Source of the DNA: Ascaris suum
Taxonomy: Eukaryota; Nematoda; Chromadorea; Rhabditida; Ascarididae
DNA: 64,000 nt
Assembly (NCBI GenBank): GCA_013433145.1
Contig: JACCHR010000041.1
Span: 46,832-110,831 of the forward strand
Direction of reading: 5' to 3'
Part shown: one piece after another, positions 21,773 to 34,830 of the stretch
How the letters are laid out: each line of letters opens with the position of its first letter
How positions within the stretch are numbered: the stretch's first letter is position 1
The notes under the pieces: model-generated
What the model saw: the letters and a program-made list of their open reading frames with translations, nothing else
Told to the model about the DNA's origin: nothing
Databases searched by the model: none
Program-made: the position numbers and the translations under genes

Positions 21773-24604
21773 GTGAGTTTTTATCATCTCATATTGCCAT
21801 TTGCTTCATAAATTCCTGATAACGAATGTCGCAACGCTTCGATATTCTGTCGCAAATATTTATTCTCAATGATGATTTACTTCTTGAAGTGGAATTCTAA
21901 GCCACATCTCGTCAATAAAGTTCATTCATCGTTTAATTTTGTGAAAGGAAGTATAGCTAGCATACTGTTGTTGAAGTGATCTTTCGAAAATTGAGAATAA
22001 CGATCATTCAATAATTGATCTCAATTATCGGCAAATGGTTGCCAAAGATGAGCAGCATTTTGATTAGCTTCATTTATGCTTTCATTTCAACTCTTTTTTA
22101 TTCCTATCGATTTCATTGACCGTTTTCTTCATTTATTTTTATCAAGCGCATTTCTATGTCCGATTGATGAAAACGTAGAAATCCGCTTTGAAACTCTGCT
22201 GGGCATTGTTTGAGTTAATGATCTACGAGTAAAATCTCGCTCTTGAAATCTCTTGTGGTAATAGCCATTTGTCTGTAATCCTTTCGATAGGTAAAGCCGA
22301 CACATTTTTTGGCCAATATGCAATTCATTGAGTGGAATGTAAGGAGAGAGTATTAACAAGTGCTTCTGACCATTTCGGTCCTTCCGCCTCCTCTTCCCCT
22401 CCCCTTCGCTTCATCCTTCCCCTGTCCTTCTTTCCTCTCCTTTTGCCTATCATCTCCTCAGCCTTCAGCGCTTGTCAGGAACAAAGATGCTTTCTGCAAA
22501 AATGTTTTTCAACGGATCTGAACTGCTTCACTAGACTCCATATGTTCACGAAGTTTTTCACTAAATGGAGCATCAAAACATATACTTCTTTTTCCGCATC
22601 ACTTCTTTTCATATACAATTAAAAATATACGAATAAATGCATTATGAGGGTGCCGATTTACACATGCATAAAGACCATCTGCTAAGCTTTTTTTGCAGAC
22701 GTATGTACTGAAAACTATTGAAACGATAATGTAGGTATGTGTGCTAAACAACACTTACTTATGACATTTTAATGTGCTATGTTAACACTAGTTAACAAGT
22801 GTGAAATATCTAATCGAAGTGTGTCACGAATAAGGCAACGAATAATACGGGATTGCTAACTTATTGCTTCACAATTCTTTATAACTTAGTCTTTTATTGG
22901 TGCACTTCCTTTGCGAACGTTTTGTACCCCAATTTTTTCTTTCGTATGCAGTTTTTGTCTGTTGATATTCCATTAGATAAGCTCATATCTATGCGCAATT
23001 TATAAAGAATTTTCGCTCCTTTTAATCAAATCTTCTGAAATTTGCTATATATGTGTATACAGAAAAAGTTAAATTATGCACAAAATTTATGTAGAGATAA
23101 ATTATAGAGAAAATTCCTATGGCGACTCGTCTTCGGTAGTGTCTATCAAAGCATCGAAGATGCGTTATTGCATCGAATCCACAAAAAAAAATCGTATATT
23201 TCTCATTTTCCGCATCACTTCAATTCTATGAAAAATTAGCTGCGTATATACCGATGATGCAAAAAAATGCCCGCACTAATATTGTTGGAACGATGATGTG
23301 AAAAGTGAACAGATGCCTAAATATTTATATATATTATTTATCCTTTAAATATCTATTTTGATGCGAAAATTTGAGCTATATTTACCAAAATCGAACACCG
23401 TTGTGTTCTGAGAGTATGGAATGGTACTGCTATTGCTGTATGCTTGAAACGCTTTTCAAGAAAACCTTGAATTAGTCGCATAGTACACTTTTGGCTGTGA
23501 ACGATTGCATGAAGCTTATTTATTAACAAATTTTGTCTTTGTTGCTGAAAAATATTGGGAATTTACAATTTTTGTGCATGTATAGCATAAAGCCATGGCC
23601 AAAATTTGTGGTGGGCTGCCTTGATAACAGAATAAAAGGAAAAGGAAAGGATGGAGGAGAAGGACGGTCTGCTACCAGCGGTGTGGCAGGGAAAAGAGCG
23701 TTGAATAAAGAAAGCTTCAATTTCAGATTATCGTTTGCAGTGGGAGAGGTGGAGGGATGGGGAAGGGAGATGTGGTTGAGGTGAGGAGAGAGCAAAAGAG
23801 AACGCATTGCAAAATGCGAGCATCTGTTTCGAATGTACAGCAGTCCCAGTACGAGACAATGATGCGATTGTGTCTGATACAGTATCATTTATTTCTTTGA
23901 AAGTGTTGAGAGATAAACAAATAAGCGAAACCTCAGCGCAATCGTTTCACTTAAGTTATGGTAAAATTGGAATACTATAGTCGTAGCTGCAAGAATCGTT
24001 TAAATCACACCTCAATATGGTACTTGCATGTGACATATTCGGATTCTCTGAAAGGTACTATATCTGTGTGTTCCATTTTCATAGTTCCTTTATATTAGAT
24101 ACAATTGAAGTTTATCCTATTTGACTCTTGTATTGTCGATCTTCTCAGGGAGTGAATTTTATGTTGTTTTATTCGATTATTATTATTTCGTAAATTGGGT
24201 GCAAATGAAATCTCAAAAACTTTCAAATGCTGAAGCAAACATGCATGTAATGTTCGGCGTTTGCCAGTCTTTTTTTGCATCTAAAGCCAACTGCACAATG
24301 CCAAATAAGCCATAGTTGAGGCTTTTATAGCTTCAGTCGACCAATCTATGAAGTTTTGCTAAGGTGTGCTTTTTAACGTCGTCACGACGCCCATTTCGGG
24401 TAATATCGCTAATTCTTATTGATCCTTCTTTCACTGCTCGAGTAGCGTGTATAGATGACGAACTATGTTGAATCACTATCAAGAATTTCTCAGAAATTTT
24501 GTAAATCTTTTATTTTCCAAAGAAATCTCAGACTAAAATTTCACAAGTTCCAGATTTTCATCCACTTACGCGTTTATTGTATAATTCTCTTTAGTCGTAA
24601 AAAA

Positions 24605-24607
<3 letters not shown>

Positions 24608-24670
<63 letters not shown>
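24608..24670. repeat. (AT)n microsatellite
   Basis: About 31 AT units without interruption. Confidence 0.95.
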
Positions 24671-24676
<6 letters not shown>

Positions 24677-25805
24677 ATCTAGTAATGAATAGATTCAATT
24701 ATTTATTCGTGAACGCTTCTCGAAAAAAACTAACAGCTTCAATTTAGTTACTCTATTCTAAAGTTTTATTACTCATTTAGTTTTTAAATTTCATTCTTGA
24801 GTATTCGTTAATTCAAGCTGATATAGAACTCTTTATCTTTCTTTCCTTTACACAATACAACTCCATTTTTCATCGAAAAGCGGAATATTCACCGTAATGT
24901 TATATATAGCATCCACATCTTTTACCTATTACCTTCGAGTCAGAGTAAAGATGAATAGATAACGCCATCACTTCATTCTTCATTATTCGAAATGAGTTTT
25001 GCAGAAACTATTCTGTGGCAGCAGTTTTTGAGGTTGCACCTCCCACCATCGCATCATAAGCAATTGTCAGTTTGATTCGCCTATAAATGGTGTCTTTTAC
25101 CGGATGAAGTAATTCAAAAAATTTTCCCAGACTTGTGCGTCTTTCAAATCTTCTCAGTCGTTCTCACTCAACGAAAATAAATGTGCTGCAGGATTTCAAA
25201 ATTATTATCTTCATCTTGAAGGCTTAGCGTTGGACGACGATATGAAATAAGGAAATGTCGTCTCCTCTAAGGAATAAAGAAATGTTCGTTTATTTAATTT
25301 ATTATTATCGCTTATCATATATCTCCTCACGACTAGCTAATTAAGCAAAGGTTTCTATGCTAATAAATTTCAACTAGAAGTGCATAAAATTTCATAAACT
25401 AAAACAACCTAATAGTGAATAAGTATTCGGTGATTTCTAATATTGTGTAATATTTTACAAGGATCTTCAGCAAGATTGATCGTCTATGTTAGATTCTGCT
25501 GAAGTTGGAATAGTGTCGCTACAAGTTTAACACTCAACACCAATCTTTACGTTACTCTTCGCTACTATTGAACAATTATAAATCACTATGTTCATTGCAT
25601 AGATGTCGAACGTTATACAAAGGATCTTCTAAATGTGATATTATTTATCGCATAGTTCGCAAACAATTCCAAACAAAAAATAGAACATTAAAATAATCTA
25701 GAATTCACCAACTTGAAGGCCGATTCCATTTCCCTCTTCCTACTTCTTTATTGTTTTGCATTATGCTGAGCACTTAAATTAGCGGTAGCAAATCTTTCAC
25801 TGTGA

Positions 25806-25922
25806 GAACAATTGAACTTCAAACTGAACGACGTATGCCGTGATTGGATTTTATTGATTGAAGGGCGAATGGATGAGTATGATATGGATGAGCGAATATT
25901 TGTCTTTTACCAGATCTGTTGA
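25806..25922 (+). other. Coding-like frame of 38 codons, unknown
   Basis: The frame opens after a TGA and after a possible acceptor (TTTCACTGTGAG). It reads EQLNFKLNDVCRDWILLIEG, then RMDEYDMDERIFVFYQIC, then TGA. The acidic/aromatic mix is protein-like, but there is no upstream ATG and no donor. It may be an exon or a relic of a mobile element together with the frame at 26239. Confidence 0.2.
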
Positions 25923-26238
25923 TTGACACGATAGGATCCAACTCTATTGATTGCTAATCAAAATGATCGCAGAAATCAGCACAAAATTTCCATCAAAATG
26001 GCCAAACAAAGTGGTCAGAATGGCCATCGATCAAATTTAACAGGATTCATTCAAATCTCATGAAGAAGTATAATTGCCAATTGCGAATTGCTCCAAAAAA
26101 TGAGAGGTATTAGGTGATAAAAACTAGGAATTGCGGGGGAGTGTGGCGGTAATGAGGATTTTTAGAGGTCTATAAGTCTTTCCAATTTGTAGGGTTCAAT
26201 TCTTAAATAGATGTAAACGCCATAGGCTTGACTGTTAG

Positions 26239-26517
26239 CATCAAGAAGAATTGTGTAATATGAGGGCGCCATTTGAAGAGCTCTTCCTAAGAGCAACTCA
26301 TCAACTTGATTCGGAGTGCCAGGAGTTCGAGGATCTCCGTCAGAATCTTTGTGTTTCGGAAAGCAATTCTTTTACTAGGAAACCTCGCTAGAAGATGAAG
26401 TCATCTCAGAAATTCTCTCGACCCTTCAGACAAAAGCAGAAAACAGATTTTCCGCCGTGCCTCCTTAATCCTCAGCAATTATATCGTCACTCTGTGATAA
26501 AAGAAGAGAAATCATGA
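26239..26517 (+). pseudogene. Coding-like frame with one internal stop, unknown
   Basis: The frame is open from a possible acceptor (GACTGTTAG at 26238) to TGA at 26515, broken only by TAG at 26389. The first part (ATG at 26260) reads MRAPFEELFLRATHQLDSEC followed by QEFEDLRQNLCVSES, predicted to be helical or coiled-coil. The second part is basic (KFSRPFRQKQK) and ends HSVIKEEKS. One stop in about 90 codons in AT-rich DNA suggests a recently decayed gene or a retroelement relic. No family recognised. Confidence 0.3.
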
Positions 26518-27347
26518 AATTAGGATTTCTAATTGATCTCTTGATTATTTAGTCTTCTGAAGAAAATTAGAAAACAAATATTTTTAATGATTTGCATCTT
26601 GTACAAGGCGTTCAACTTAACAAGCCAGATGTTTTTTTTTTCGCCGAAGAATATTTGCATGTTGAGTGGGCGGTGCCGTGATCGAGAGGAGTGCGAATGA
26701 TGTATTAGAAATGATCAATTTTGTTGGCTCATTTTCTTTTCTTTAGACGATTGTCCTCATATCCCCTAAAAGATAGCGTCGTCATCGTCCTCTCCTCTAC
26801 AGCACACCAACAATTTGCTGTGATGTCTGCAAATTGCTAGTCGACACACAGGAAACGTCGAGAAAACGATTTGTGCGTATTTATGACACCAGACAATGCT
26901 TCTCTTTTAGAGCTTAAGCTACCACCCTTCTTGATTGCGTTGCATTTCATTTAACAATTATACGTCGAATTGTATTCTTGTGTTTCATCATCGAATCGAC
27001 AATCCTTTTTCTTTTCGTTTAATCAATAGTATATGCCCGATCAATGCATTTAAATTAGGCACTGCGAAAAGCTTAGTTGAAGTTCCTTAATTTTTATGCA
27101 CTTCTTGCAAATTAAAAATTTTTTAAATGCATTATAGCAATATCGTGACTGCTCATATTAAAAATTAAAAAAGCAATACGCGTGTGGATGTGTGTCTGTC
27201 CGTCTGCATATGTCTATGTATGTTTATTTATCTATTGGTGCAGCAATTTCATTGAACGGCGTTATGTAGCGCATACGATGGTCTCCAGCTGCACTTCCCT
27301 GTTGATCTATAAAATTAAAAAAAAAAAAAAATTCAAAAAAAACTTAT

Positions 27348-27611
27348 TTGGAAGTGCAAAAAACTGCAAGCCGCTTAGATCGTTGGATCGTAGAAAAACG
27401 AACAACATATAGAAGATTTTATACTAGCGGTCAATTCGGAAATATGAAGGCATTATTCCACATATTTTATCCTTACTTAGTGTATGAAATCGGCTGCATA
27501 GTTGAACGAAAAAGAAAGATTCCATTTGTTCTTAGGCGCATAGAATTGGACTGTCGCCGTCAAGTTGCAGCATTTGAGATGTTGCCGTCAAATTTTCGTT
27601 CATCTATGTAA
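27348..27611 (+). other. ORF of 87 codons, unknown
   Basis: The frame starts at TTG, not ATG. It is Arg/Lys-rich with aromatic residues (RTTYRRFYTS, YPYLVYEIGC, RRIELDCRRQ) and runs to TAA. It is free of low-complexity sequence, unlike most frames here, but has no recognisable domain or clear splice sites. It could be a relic of a mobile element. Confidence 0.2.
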
Positions 27612-27624
27612 TGGATTTCATATA

Positions 27625-27837
27625 TTAGTCTAGGGTCGAAGAGCCGAAATTGAAGATTTTTGGCTCTTCTGTTCGGTGCATAAAATTCAAGGATAATGGT
27701 GGAATATTCTCGGCCGAAAATCTCTGAAGTAGATCCAGGATAAAAGCGCTGATACTAAAAGTTCTCGAATTGTATAGATGGTCCAAAAAACTGCGGTCTG
27801 CGAATTCGTCGGCATTCATTTTTTCCACTAAAACCAT
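27625..27837 (-). other. ORF of 70 codons from ATG, unknown
   Basis: The ATG frame reads MVLVEKMNADEFADRSFLDH and continues with FILDLLQRFSAE and NFMHRTEEPK to a TAG/TAA. It looks amphipathic and protein-like and faces the 27348 ORF tail-to-tail. There is no support beyond composition. Confidence 0.2.
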
Positions 27838-28326
27838 ATTAGAGGATTTCGTCGTTTATAGAAACTGATTTCTTGCGTTTTATCCATCAAACGGCAATTC
27901 GTCTACGCATAGCTCCGTAATTTATGAGGTAAAATGATTCATCAAAAAATGCCTCACATTTTCGTTGACTTGCCCGTTGGTTTCTTAGATGTCCTTTGAT
28001 TTCGGTTGCATGGTGGTGTAGTTTCGCCTTATAGAGCTGATAGTCTAACGTAATGATTTGCTAATTAAATTTTATCAGCTTAAATTTAACAATTTTGAAG
28101 CATTACCTGTTTAAAATGCTCAATTGAATTCTGAAGGTAAAATTAGGCAAGCTTCTTTACCACTTTCTATTTTTGCCAATCTATGAATCTTTTTGATTGT
28201 TGCTTAATTAAGTGGTCATTCTCCTCATCTTCACTGCTTCCCTCGCCTCTCTGTCCTTTTCCTCTTCCCTTCTCTTATTTTCTCAATTTGAATGGAATTT
28301 TTTTTTCTTTTTTGAAAATGTTTGGA

Positions 28327-28644
28327 TCATGAAGGTGCAACCTTAATATAACTGAGGTGCAAAAATTTTGATGTTCGTGGATAATGTGGAAAATTTTTAA
28401 CGAATTTTATAAGTAAATGAGAGGAATATTTATTAGAGTCTTTTAGAAAAGATTTGTATTCGTCCATCCCGATCGATATCAAATGAAAATCAAAGTCTTT
28501 TTTTCTCGAAAAATCAATGAAGCAAGAGAAAAATACTGATGAGGCCAGCTTTTTGGTGTACATTATATCAATTGAATTTTGCGATTTTAGCCGTATTACT
28601 TCACAAATTGAGGATATCGCACAGTTAGACGAAGAGGCAGACAA
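28327..28644 (-). other. ORF of 105 codons (TTG start), unknown
   Basis: The first ATG is 27 codons in (MYTKKLASSV). The frame continues FIDFSRKKDFDFHLISIGMD and ends YIKVAPS. It is Ser/Lys/Phe-rich. It may be composition-driven; no domain seen. Confidence 0.15.
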
Positions 28645-31379
28645 ACACCGACAGAGGAATATCGCTTTCTCATAGTGAGCTTCGTAAATGCAACTTTAGA
28701 AGCGCCTAAATTTTCCCGAAATATTAGAGACCGAAATTTTTGAGTCATCAAGTTCTGAGTTATAAATTTCAATGGGTTATAACTACAGGCTTATTGACAA
28801 CCGCAAGTTGTGGGCTGTCAATAATTCTGGAGATCGTGAAACGCTCTACGTCTTTCTAGAGCTAAAAATTCATTGAAGATCAATAAAATAATCGTCAGCT
28901 GTTTTGAAAGATGAGAACATAAGGAAATCGTGTTATGGAGTGGGCAGGAAGATAGATATGTCGCAAAGTAAAAAAAAAATGTTGCCTCTCGACGAACATG
29001 CTTCTTACATCGTTTTCCATGAGCATCGCACTTCAGAATTGGAAGTGAGCTGATTTGATTATGCGTTTTAGAGAAAAATTCTTTAGGGAATTTTTCCAAA
29101 TTTCTGCTCATGGCGGGTGGAATTTTTCTTGTTCGTTGCAAAGTTTCCGAAAAATCAGCAATTTTTCCCTCGTAGGCGATAAATGTTCCATGTGGTTGCC
29201 ACTATCGCTCTTCACATTTGATAATTTGGATGCACTGCTTCCTGCCCTTCATCCCTCCTTCCGCTTCCTTCGGTCCTTTCCTCACCTTTCGCTTTCCTTC
29301 CTCTCCCACCTCTCCTCCCCTCCCCGTCGTCTTGCTCACTTTTCACGTACCCAAATATAGGGAATTAAAAGACTTGTCTTTTATTCCATAACTTCGTCAC
29401 ATCACAAAAAACTGTTCTCAAAGAGAGAGCAATATCGGAGAGCTAACGGAATTTTTATTTAAAAATAAAGAGAATGAGATTCGTAACGGAACACTAAGGT
29501 CGTTAAGGGTCTCCTTTCGGCTTTGCCATATTGCATACGCAACGGCTTGAATAGCGTTCGTTTCCTCATTTCAATACGAGAGTTTAGGAATATTTCCTTT
29601 TTTTATCGATCAACATTTGGAAATATTCACTCACTAGATTTTCACATCGACTAAAAATTACGATTTTTTTTAAAATCACCTAACGTCGATTTCTATCACT
29701 CTTCTAAATATTCAATTATATTTCATGATTAATAGTGATATAAAACAGTGAGTATTTATTTTATTTTATTATGCATTTTTTTTACTATGTGATGTAATGT
29801 CATGCTCGAATGGTTCCTGATTTAGGTTATGAAAATAGTAGAATAATGGGAAGTCTAACAGTACTATATGCCATATTACTCTGCCAGGGTGAAGAGTTGC
29901 ATAAGAAGACTGAAAAATTCTTTAGTTCCCACAAAGTAATAGCGTAATAAGTCAATATCAAACATTGTCTTATGATTTACAAGTCATTATCATCGCATTG
30001 AAAGCGGGAATTTGTCGCAAGTTTCCCACCAAAGTTTTCATTGGTTTATTATGGTAGACGGAAAGCAATAATAATAATGCTCATTAGGCCTATCGATAGC
30101 TTTCGAAAATTTCCTCTTTTATCAAATCATTACGTTTGAGTCATTAAGTTACTCTATTTCTTACCTTTCATGATGAGAACTGTGGAAAATTTCCATAAAG
30201 AATAAGTTGTTTTCATTGACGCATTATTTCTTAATTATTCAGGTTAACTGATGAGTTTACTGCGATAGGCTTACTGACATTTAATAGTATCGCTGACGAT
30301 CATCTGTTTCTGATTATGTCTATTTTTAAATAGTTGAAAGCCCACAACCATTGAATTATAAAAATCCACTTCACTTCAGCTGCAATATGAGAGTCTAAAG
30401 TGGAATTTTCTGTTTGCTACAAATTTCTCTTTTGCATAACGATTTTTTCACTTCTATTCTATTCTATTTGATACGTAGAGTAATCGCACTAAAAAATTGT
30501 AGAAAATTTCCATTGATTTCAGATATTGGCGCTAACGTATTGCAGTACGATTGAAAAAATTTGCAAATAAATATCACTGGAAATTAATTTTAGAAATTTC
30601 TCAAAACATAGACGCACAGAAATTGTCTGCAAACGAAAAAAAACGTCTTCATTTCCATTTAATTCCAATTATTGCATTTTATTGCGAATGGAATTAATGC
30701 AATTCTATGAATATCAGCGGTTGCGTGTTTTTTTTTTTTTTCAGCAATAATAGAAGAGAGATTCTAAAAACGGAAGTATATCGTTAATATCTCTGATTAC
30801 TTTTTTCTCACACTTTTTTTTTGCTTAAAATTGATTTATTTCTGTTTTGGAAAGGAAAAAATTTCATGAGCATCGTTTTGCCTATTTTGTACTATTTTTT
30901 GCAGGTGGAGTCGTCTTTTATCTTTAAAGATTGCATACTTTTCAGTTGTATTAGTGATGAAGACTTACCTTATAATTGATGAGCTGAGTACATTTTACTG
31001 TCTTCCTGAAAATACTCTATTTTCGATAGCCAGTTAAGTTGCGCCGATATAACTCTTTAAATTGAGTGGAAATCGTTTTTCTGGAAGAGCAAATTTAAGA
31101 GCGTCTTTTTTGATGAAAATGCCGCCTGCTAGCAGCATATTTTGCATGTAGGAAGTGAACGATGTTCCTTCGAGCTTACTCCATATCGCTGAAGTGCAGA
31201 CACGCAACGCTAGCGAATGTACACTCCCGCAGATTGGAAGAGAGGCTTCCTTCCTCCGGCTTCACTCGCTCCAGAAGTTCGCCTTTTCATTATTGTACGT
31301 CATCTAGGCCCACTGTCGCACCTAACAAGAATATGCGTAAACATTGGAAAAAACAAATCTTTATGGATTAGCAAGGATA

Positions 31380-31526
<147 letters not shown>

Positions 31527-31667
31527 GATAGTTACGACGGAGATTCTTTCAATCATGCTGAGGTTTCAGTGGTAGCTGGAATCGGAGTCGTTTATTGTTT
31601 TGCGGTGCACTGAACAGATACATTTAAATATGGAGCTTAGAGAAACAAATGATGGTGACTTAAAAGA

Positions 31668-31740
31668 GCAACAATGGCGCAGTGGGTTAGAGCGCATATT
31701 CAGAATTCGATGATTGATTCGTTCGAACGTCACTCCAAAC
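31668..31740 (+). repeat. tRNA-like sequence, probable SINE head or tRNA relic
   Basis: TGGCGCAGTGG at 31675-31685 matches the RNA polymerase III A box. GTTCGAACGTC at 31721 is close to a B box, and the 46-nt spacing is what a tRNA has. The acceptor arms do not pair and the T-stem is broken, so it is not a working tRNA gene. This combination is typical of tRNA-derived SINEs or decayed tRNA copies. Confidence 0.4.
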
Positions 31741-32976
31741 GACGCTTCCAGTCATTATCAAAACACGAAAAGTTTTGTTGAAATCACTGCACATAGCAAA
31801 AGTACATCTTCTTAGTAAGTTACGAAACTTACTGCGAATTGAGGGTTCATCTCATTGAGCTATATGGCTGAAACTATGTCAACTGAATGCGCTTCTTTCG
31901 CTAGCGATATGAACCTACCACTCTCATGATATCCGCCGAATGATTTTACCACTTGAGTTATTGGAATATTTAACCTATCGTGAAGGTGAAGCAGTAAAAG
32001 AGTGTGGAACTCAGATATTTCTCTTCTTCTCGATGATCGGACAGTTTTTGAAACAGTCTTTTACGAACGCTTTTCACAATTGTTGCAACTTCCAGAAGCC
32101 CCGGTTTTTTGGCTTCCACACTTAGTCGGATGGTATATCGAATCGTTCAAATAAAAACGATTTTTAAGTGCTATCATTGTGCAACTTTTTTTCCACCATT
32201 CATTTTAATTTCTTTGCACTATCAAGAACTTTTGTGTTGTTCATATATTTGCATAAAATACATAAAGTGATGTATGAAAAATTACAAACAGTGACCTCAG
32301 GATAAAACTATAATGGATTAAAAGTGAAAATTAAGGTCGTCCTTAAAAGTTTCCAAAAAATTTGGAAGTTAAATAAATTAACTCTACTGAGCTGCTTCTT
32401 TTTCTTTTTGAGTCCGCCGCATAAATCTCACTATATCTCCCCGTTGCTGTACTATATCACTACTGATTAAATCAAAAGTCTGTATGGAATTTGCATATCA
32501 AACGACGTTTATTCTCACGTTAACTGCTCGGTTTATGTTTTCCAGTTTTTTAAAGTAATACTAAATGCATGCTTAGCTTTGTTTGTTGTTAATATTTCTC
32601 AATTTTATTCATTTAGAAATATTCTTTTTCTCATATCGTACAACGCGTTTGGATAAGGTTGGCTCTCATTTCGAACTGTTCGATTTGCATAAACGTTGCT
32701 TTCGCATTCATCAAAGTACGCGTAACGACAAAGGAATGAACTGAGTGACACGGACGTCTCCACTCCTCACCAAGAGACCATCCTTACTATAGCCTATACG
32801 AATCATTGAAATCGATCATGAAGTAAAAAGAAGTTATAAATAGTTCAGTTATATAACGGACAGTAAGTGAAGACTAGATGAGTAGAGTGCAGAGGAAAAC
32901 ACTCGTTCGTTGCAAAACTCTTTTTGCTATTAGTGGGAATGATTTGTAGTTGAATGCTTATTGCAATAAGTTTCTA

Positions 32977-33012
32977 TTGCAATACATTGCGATATGATGC
33001 AATGTATTGCAA
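32977..33012. repeat. Perfect 14-bp hairpin
   Basis: TTGCAATACATTGC and GCAATGTATTGCAA flank an 8-nt loop (GATATGAT). It runs straight into the (CAA)n tract that follows. Confidence 0.85.
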
Positions 33013-33032
33013 CAACAACAACAACAACAACA
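33009..33032. repeat. (CAA)n microsatellite
   Basis: Seven CAA-type units directly after the hairpin. Confidence 0.9.
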
Positions 33033-33217
33033 GTAGAGCTTACAAATCAATATATGCAATTTGCAATGTTTCCTTTTTTACAGTACTTATAGTTTCTTAA
33101 TAATTCAATTATTTAAGCGAATCATTTCTAAGAGCTTTCTTTTTGAAATTAACTAACACATAAATAGTTGCAATCTTAGCAATCGCGATGGCATGAAGCA
33201 ATTCGATTAGCTTGCAG

Positions 33218-33340
33218 GAGGATCTGGAAGTCTGCCCCAAAAGAAACAAAGGAACTCGAGATCGAGCTCCACTCCACACAACGAAGGGTTTGAAGAGGCG
33301 GCCGATCGCGTTATCGTCTCGCCATCAAATTTTATCAGAG
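33218..33340 (+). CDS. Membrane-protein gene, candidate exon B
   Basis: The acceptor is TTAGCTTGCAG at 33217 and the donor is AGAG|GTCAAT at 33341. In the phase set by exon A it gives 40 uninterrupted codons: GSGSLPQKKQRNSRSSSTPH, then NEGFEEAADRVIVSPSNFIR. It is hydrophilic and probably disordered. The other two frames are also open over much of the exon because of its higher GC content. I chose this one because it alone fits the phases of the exons on both sides (1 in, 1 out). Confidence 0.5.
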
Positions 33341-33829
33341 GTCAATTCCAGATTCTTTATCAAAAAGAAATCTGTGTATTATAAGAGAACTGAGTGGAAC
33401 TTGAAATATTTTGCTGTACCGAAATTCTTGCAGCTATTATTGTGTATAAAAAAATTTAAAGATTTGTAATCTTCATTTAGAACTATATTACAGTAGTTGT
33501 GGAAAACTATGTTACTGCATGCAGTGTCATCGTTGTGGAAGTAAACATTACTGTACGGCAGGTATTGTATGGTTCAAGTTCAATGCAGACATCATTTCTT
33601 GTTTTGTCGAGGCGCACGACGCTATTTAATAGTCGTCACGAGGCAAGCTATTTTGTGTTTAACGACTTCCGCAAACCATTTCATCAACGCGTTGATTATT
33701 GCCCTAGAACTTCTTTCAGTGAACAGTATCCAGTAAACTTCCAACGCGACTACGTGACAATCTCCTTAGTATTAATGAACTTCAGTTTGGCCTGCAAAGT
33801 AATTAGTAAAAAGATAAGGAATATGCAGA

Positions 33830-34260
33830 ATGTGAGAGGTGATACGAGAAGGCTTGAAAAGAGAGAATGAAGGCTATGAGAAGAAAATGGCAAGAGTCTC
33901 AAGAAGCATTCAAAAAAAAAATGATGAATAACTCGGTAGAACTGCAAGAAGATTGAGAGACGACAAGGAAATTTGAAAGAGAGAGTGGGAGATAACTGAG
34001 AAAAAGGGACAAATGCTAAGAAATATGGAATATGATTGAAAAACATTGGAAAAGGCTGAGATGACGAAACGAGACCGGAAATATTGTGGAAAGGTAAGCA
34101 GGGTGGAAATATGGGACATGTTGGAAAACTCGGTGAATAAGTATAAAACTCCTAAAAATGGTGAGAGATGAGATGCTGTCCTTAGAAAAATCGAAAGGTT
34201 GTGAAAAACAGAAAACAAGTTTTAAAAAGTTTGAGGGAAGAAGGAAGGAGGCAAGGAAAT
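33830..34260. repeat. Purine-rich degenerate minisatellite
   Basis: The + strand is almost all A and G, with recurring GAAAA(T)ATGG, TTGGAAAA and GAGAGTGGGAG-like words. The long minus-strand frames here (33750-34046, 33910-34218; Phe/Ser/Leu-rich) are composition artefacts. Confidence 0.55.
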
Positions 34261-34389
34261 GATAAGGAACATTTTCAAAACTTCCGCCGAAAAGTCACAT
34301 ATGCGCTTATTCATAGAAATTTTAAATCTGAATCAGGTTTTTATGTACATTAGTCTTTTCTATTCATTTCGATTATTATGCAAGCTTTC

Positions 34390-34830
34390 CTTGGCTATCA
34401 TATCCAATATTCTCTAATCGTATTTAAAATTTTAGGAATTTTCATGGATTTCTCTATCGCTTTCCAAATTTCTCCAATATTTGTTTCCTCACCTTCTTCT
34501 TTAGTTATTCAACCCTTTCGAAGATTGTTCCACATTTTCAGCCTCTTCTATCTTTTTTCCCGACTTCTTTTTCAAGTTTGGTTTACACTTTTCCTTACAT
34601 CTTTCCCGTTTTCTCGGCTCTCTCCAAATATTTTCTATCGTCTTTTCGTATCTTTTACTCTTTTTTTTTCTCAACATTTTTCTGGTTCACTGCGCAGTTT
34701 TTCGAACTTTTGGCGCATTTTTGATTTCAGTTTTCCTTATTTCCTCGTCGTTTTTGGCTTTTTAGACCTGCTTGTCCAAAATTTACTAATATTCATCAGA
34801 ATATGGTATTATCGGATGTTTCATTAGATT
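34390..34830. repeat. Pyrimidine-rich degenerate minisatellite (mirror of 33830-34260)
   Basis: Here the + strand is T/C-rich with TTTTCC, TCTCC and CTTTTCG words, so the purine strand switches about 130 bp after the preceding block. The 149-codon + frame (34378-34827) is Phe/Ser/Leu-rich and predicted hydrophobic. I judge it an artefact of composition rather than a membrane protein. Confidence 0.5.

Noticed and set aside
31162..31371. 69-codon frame in a GC-richer patch (…[20 protein letters not shown]…)
   Set aside because: All three frames are open here, so there is no way to choose. No acceptor/donor pair fits the phase-1 junction between exons A and B.
34378..34827. 149-codon hydrophobic frame, apparently a membrane protein
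   Set aside because: It lies entirely in a pyrimidine-rich degenerate repeat, which yields Phe/Ser/Leu by composition.
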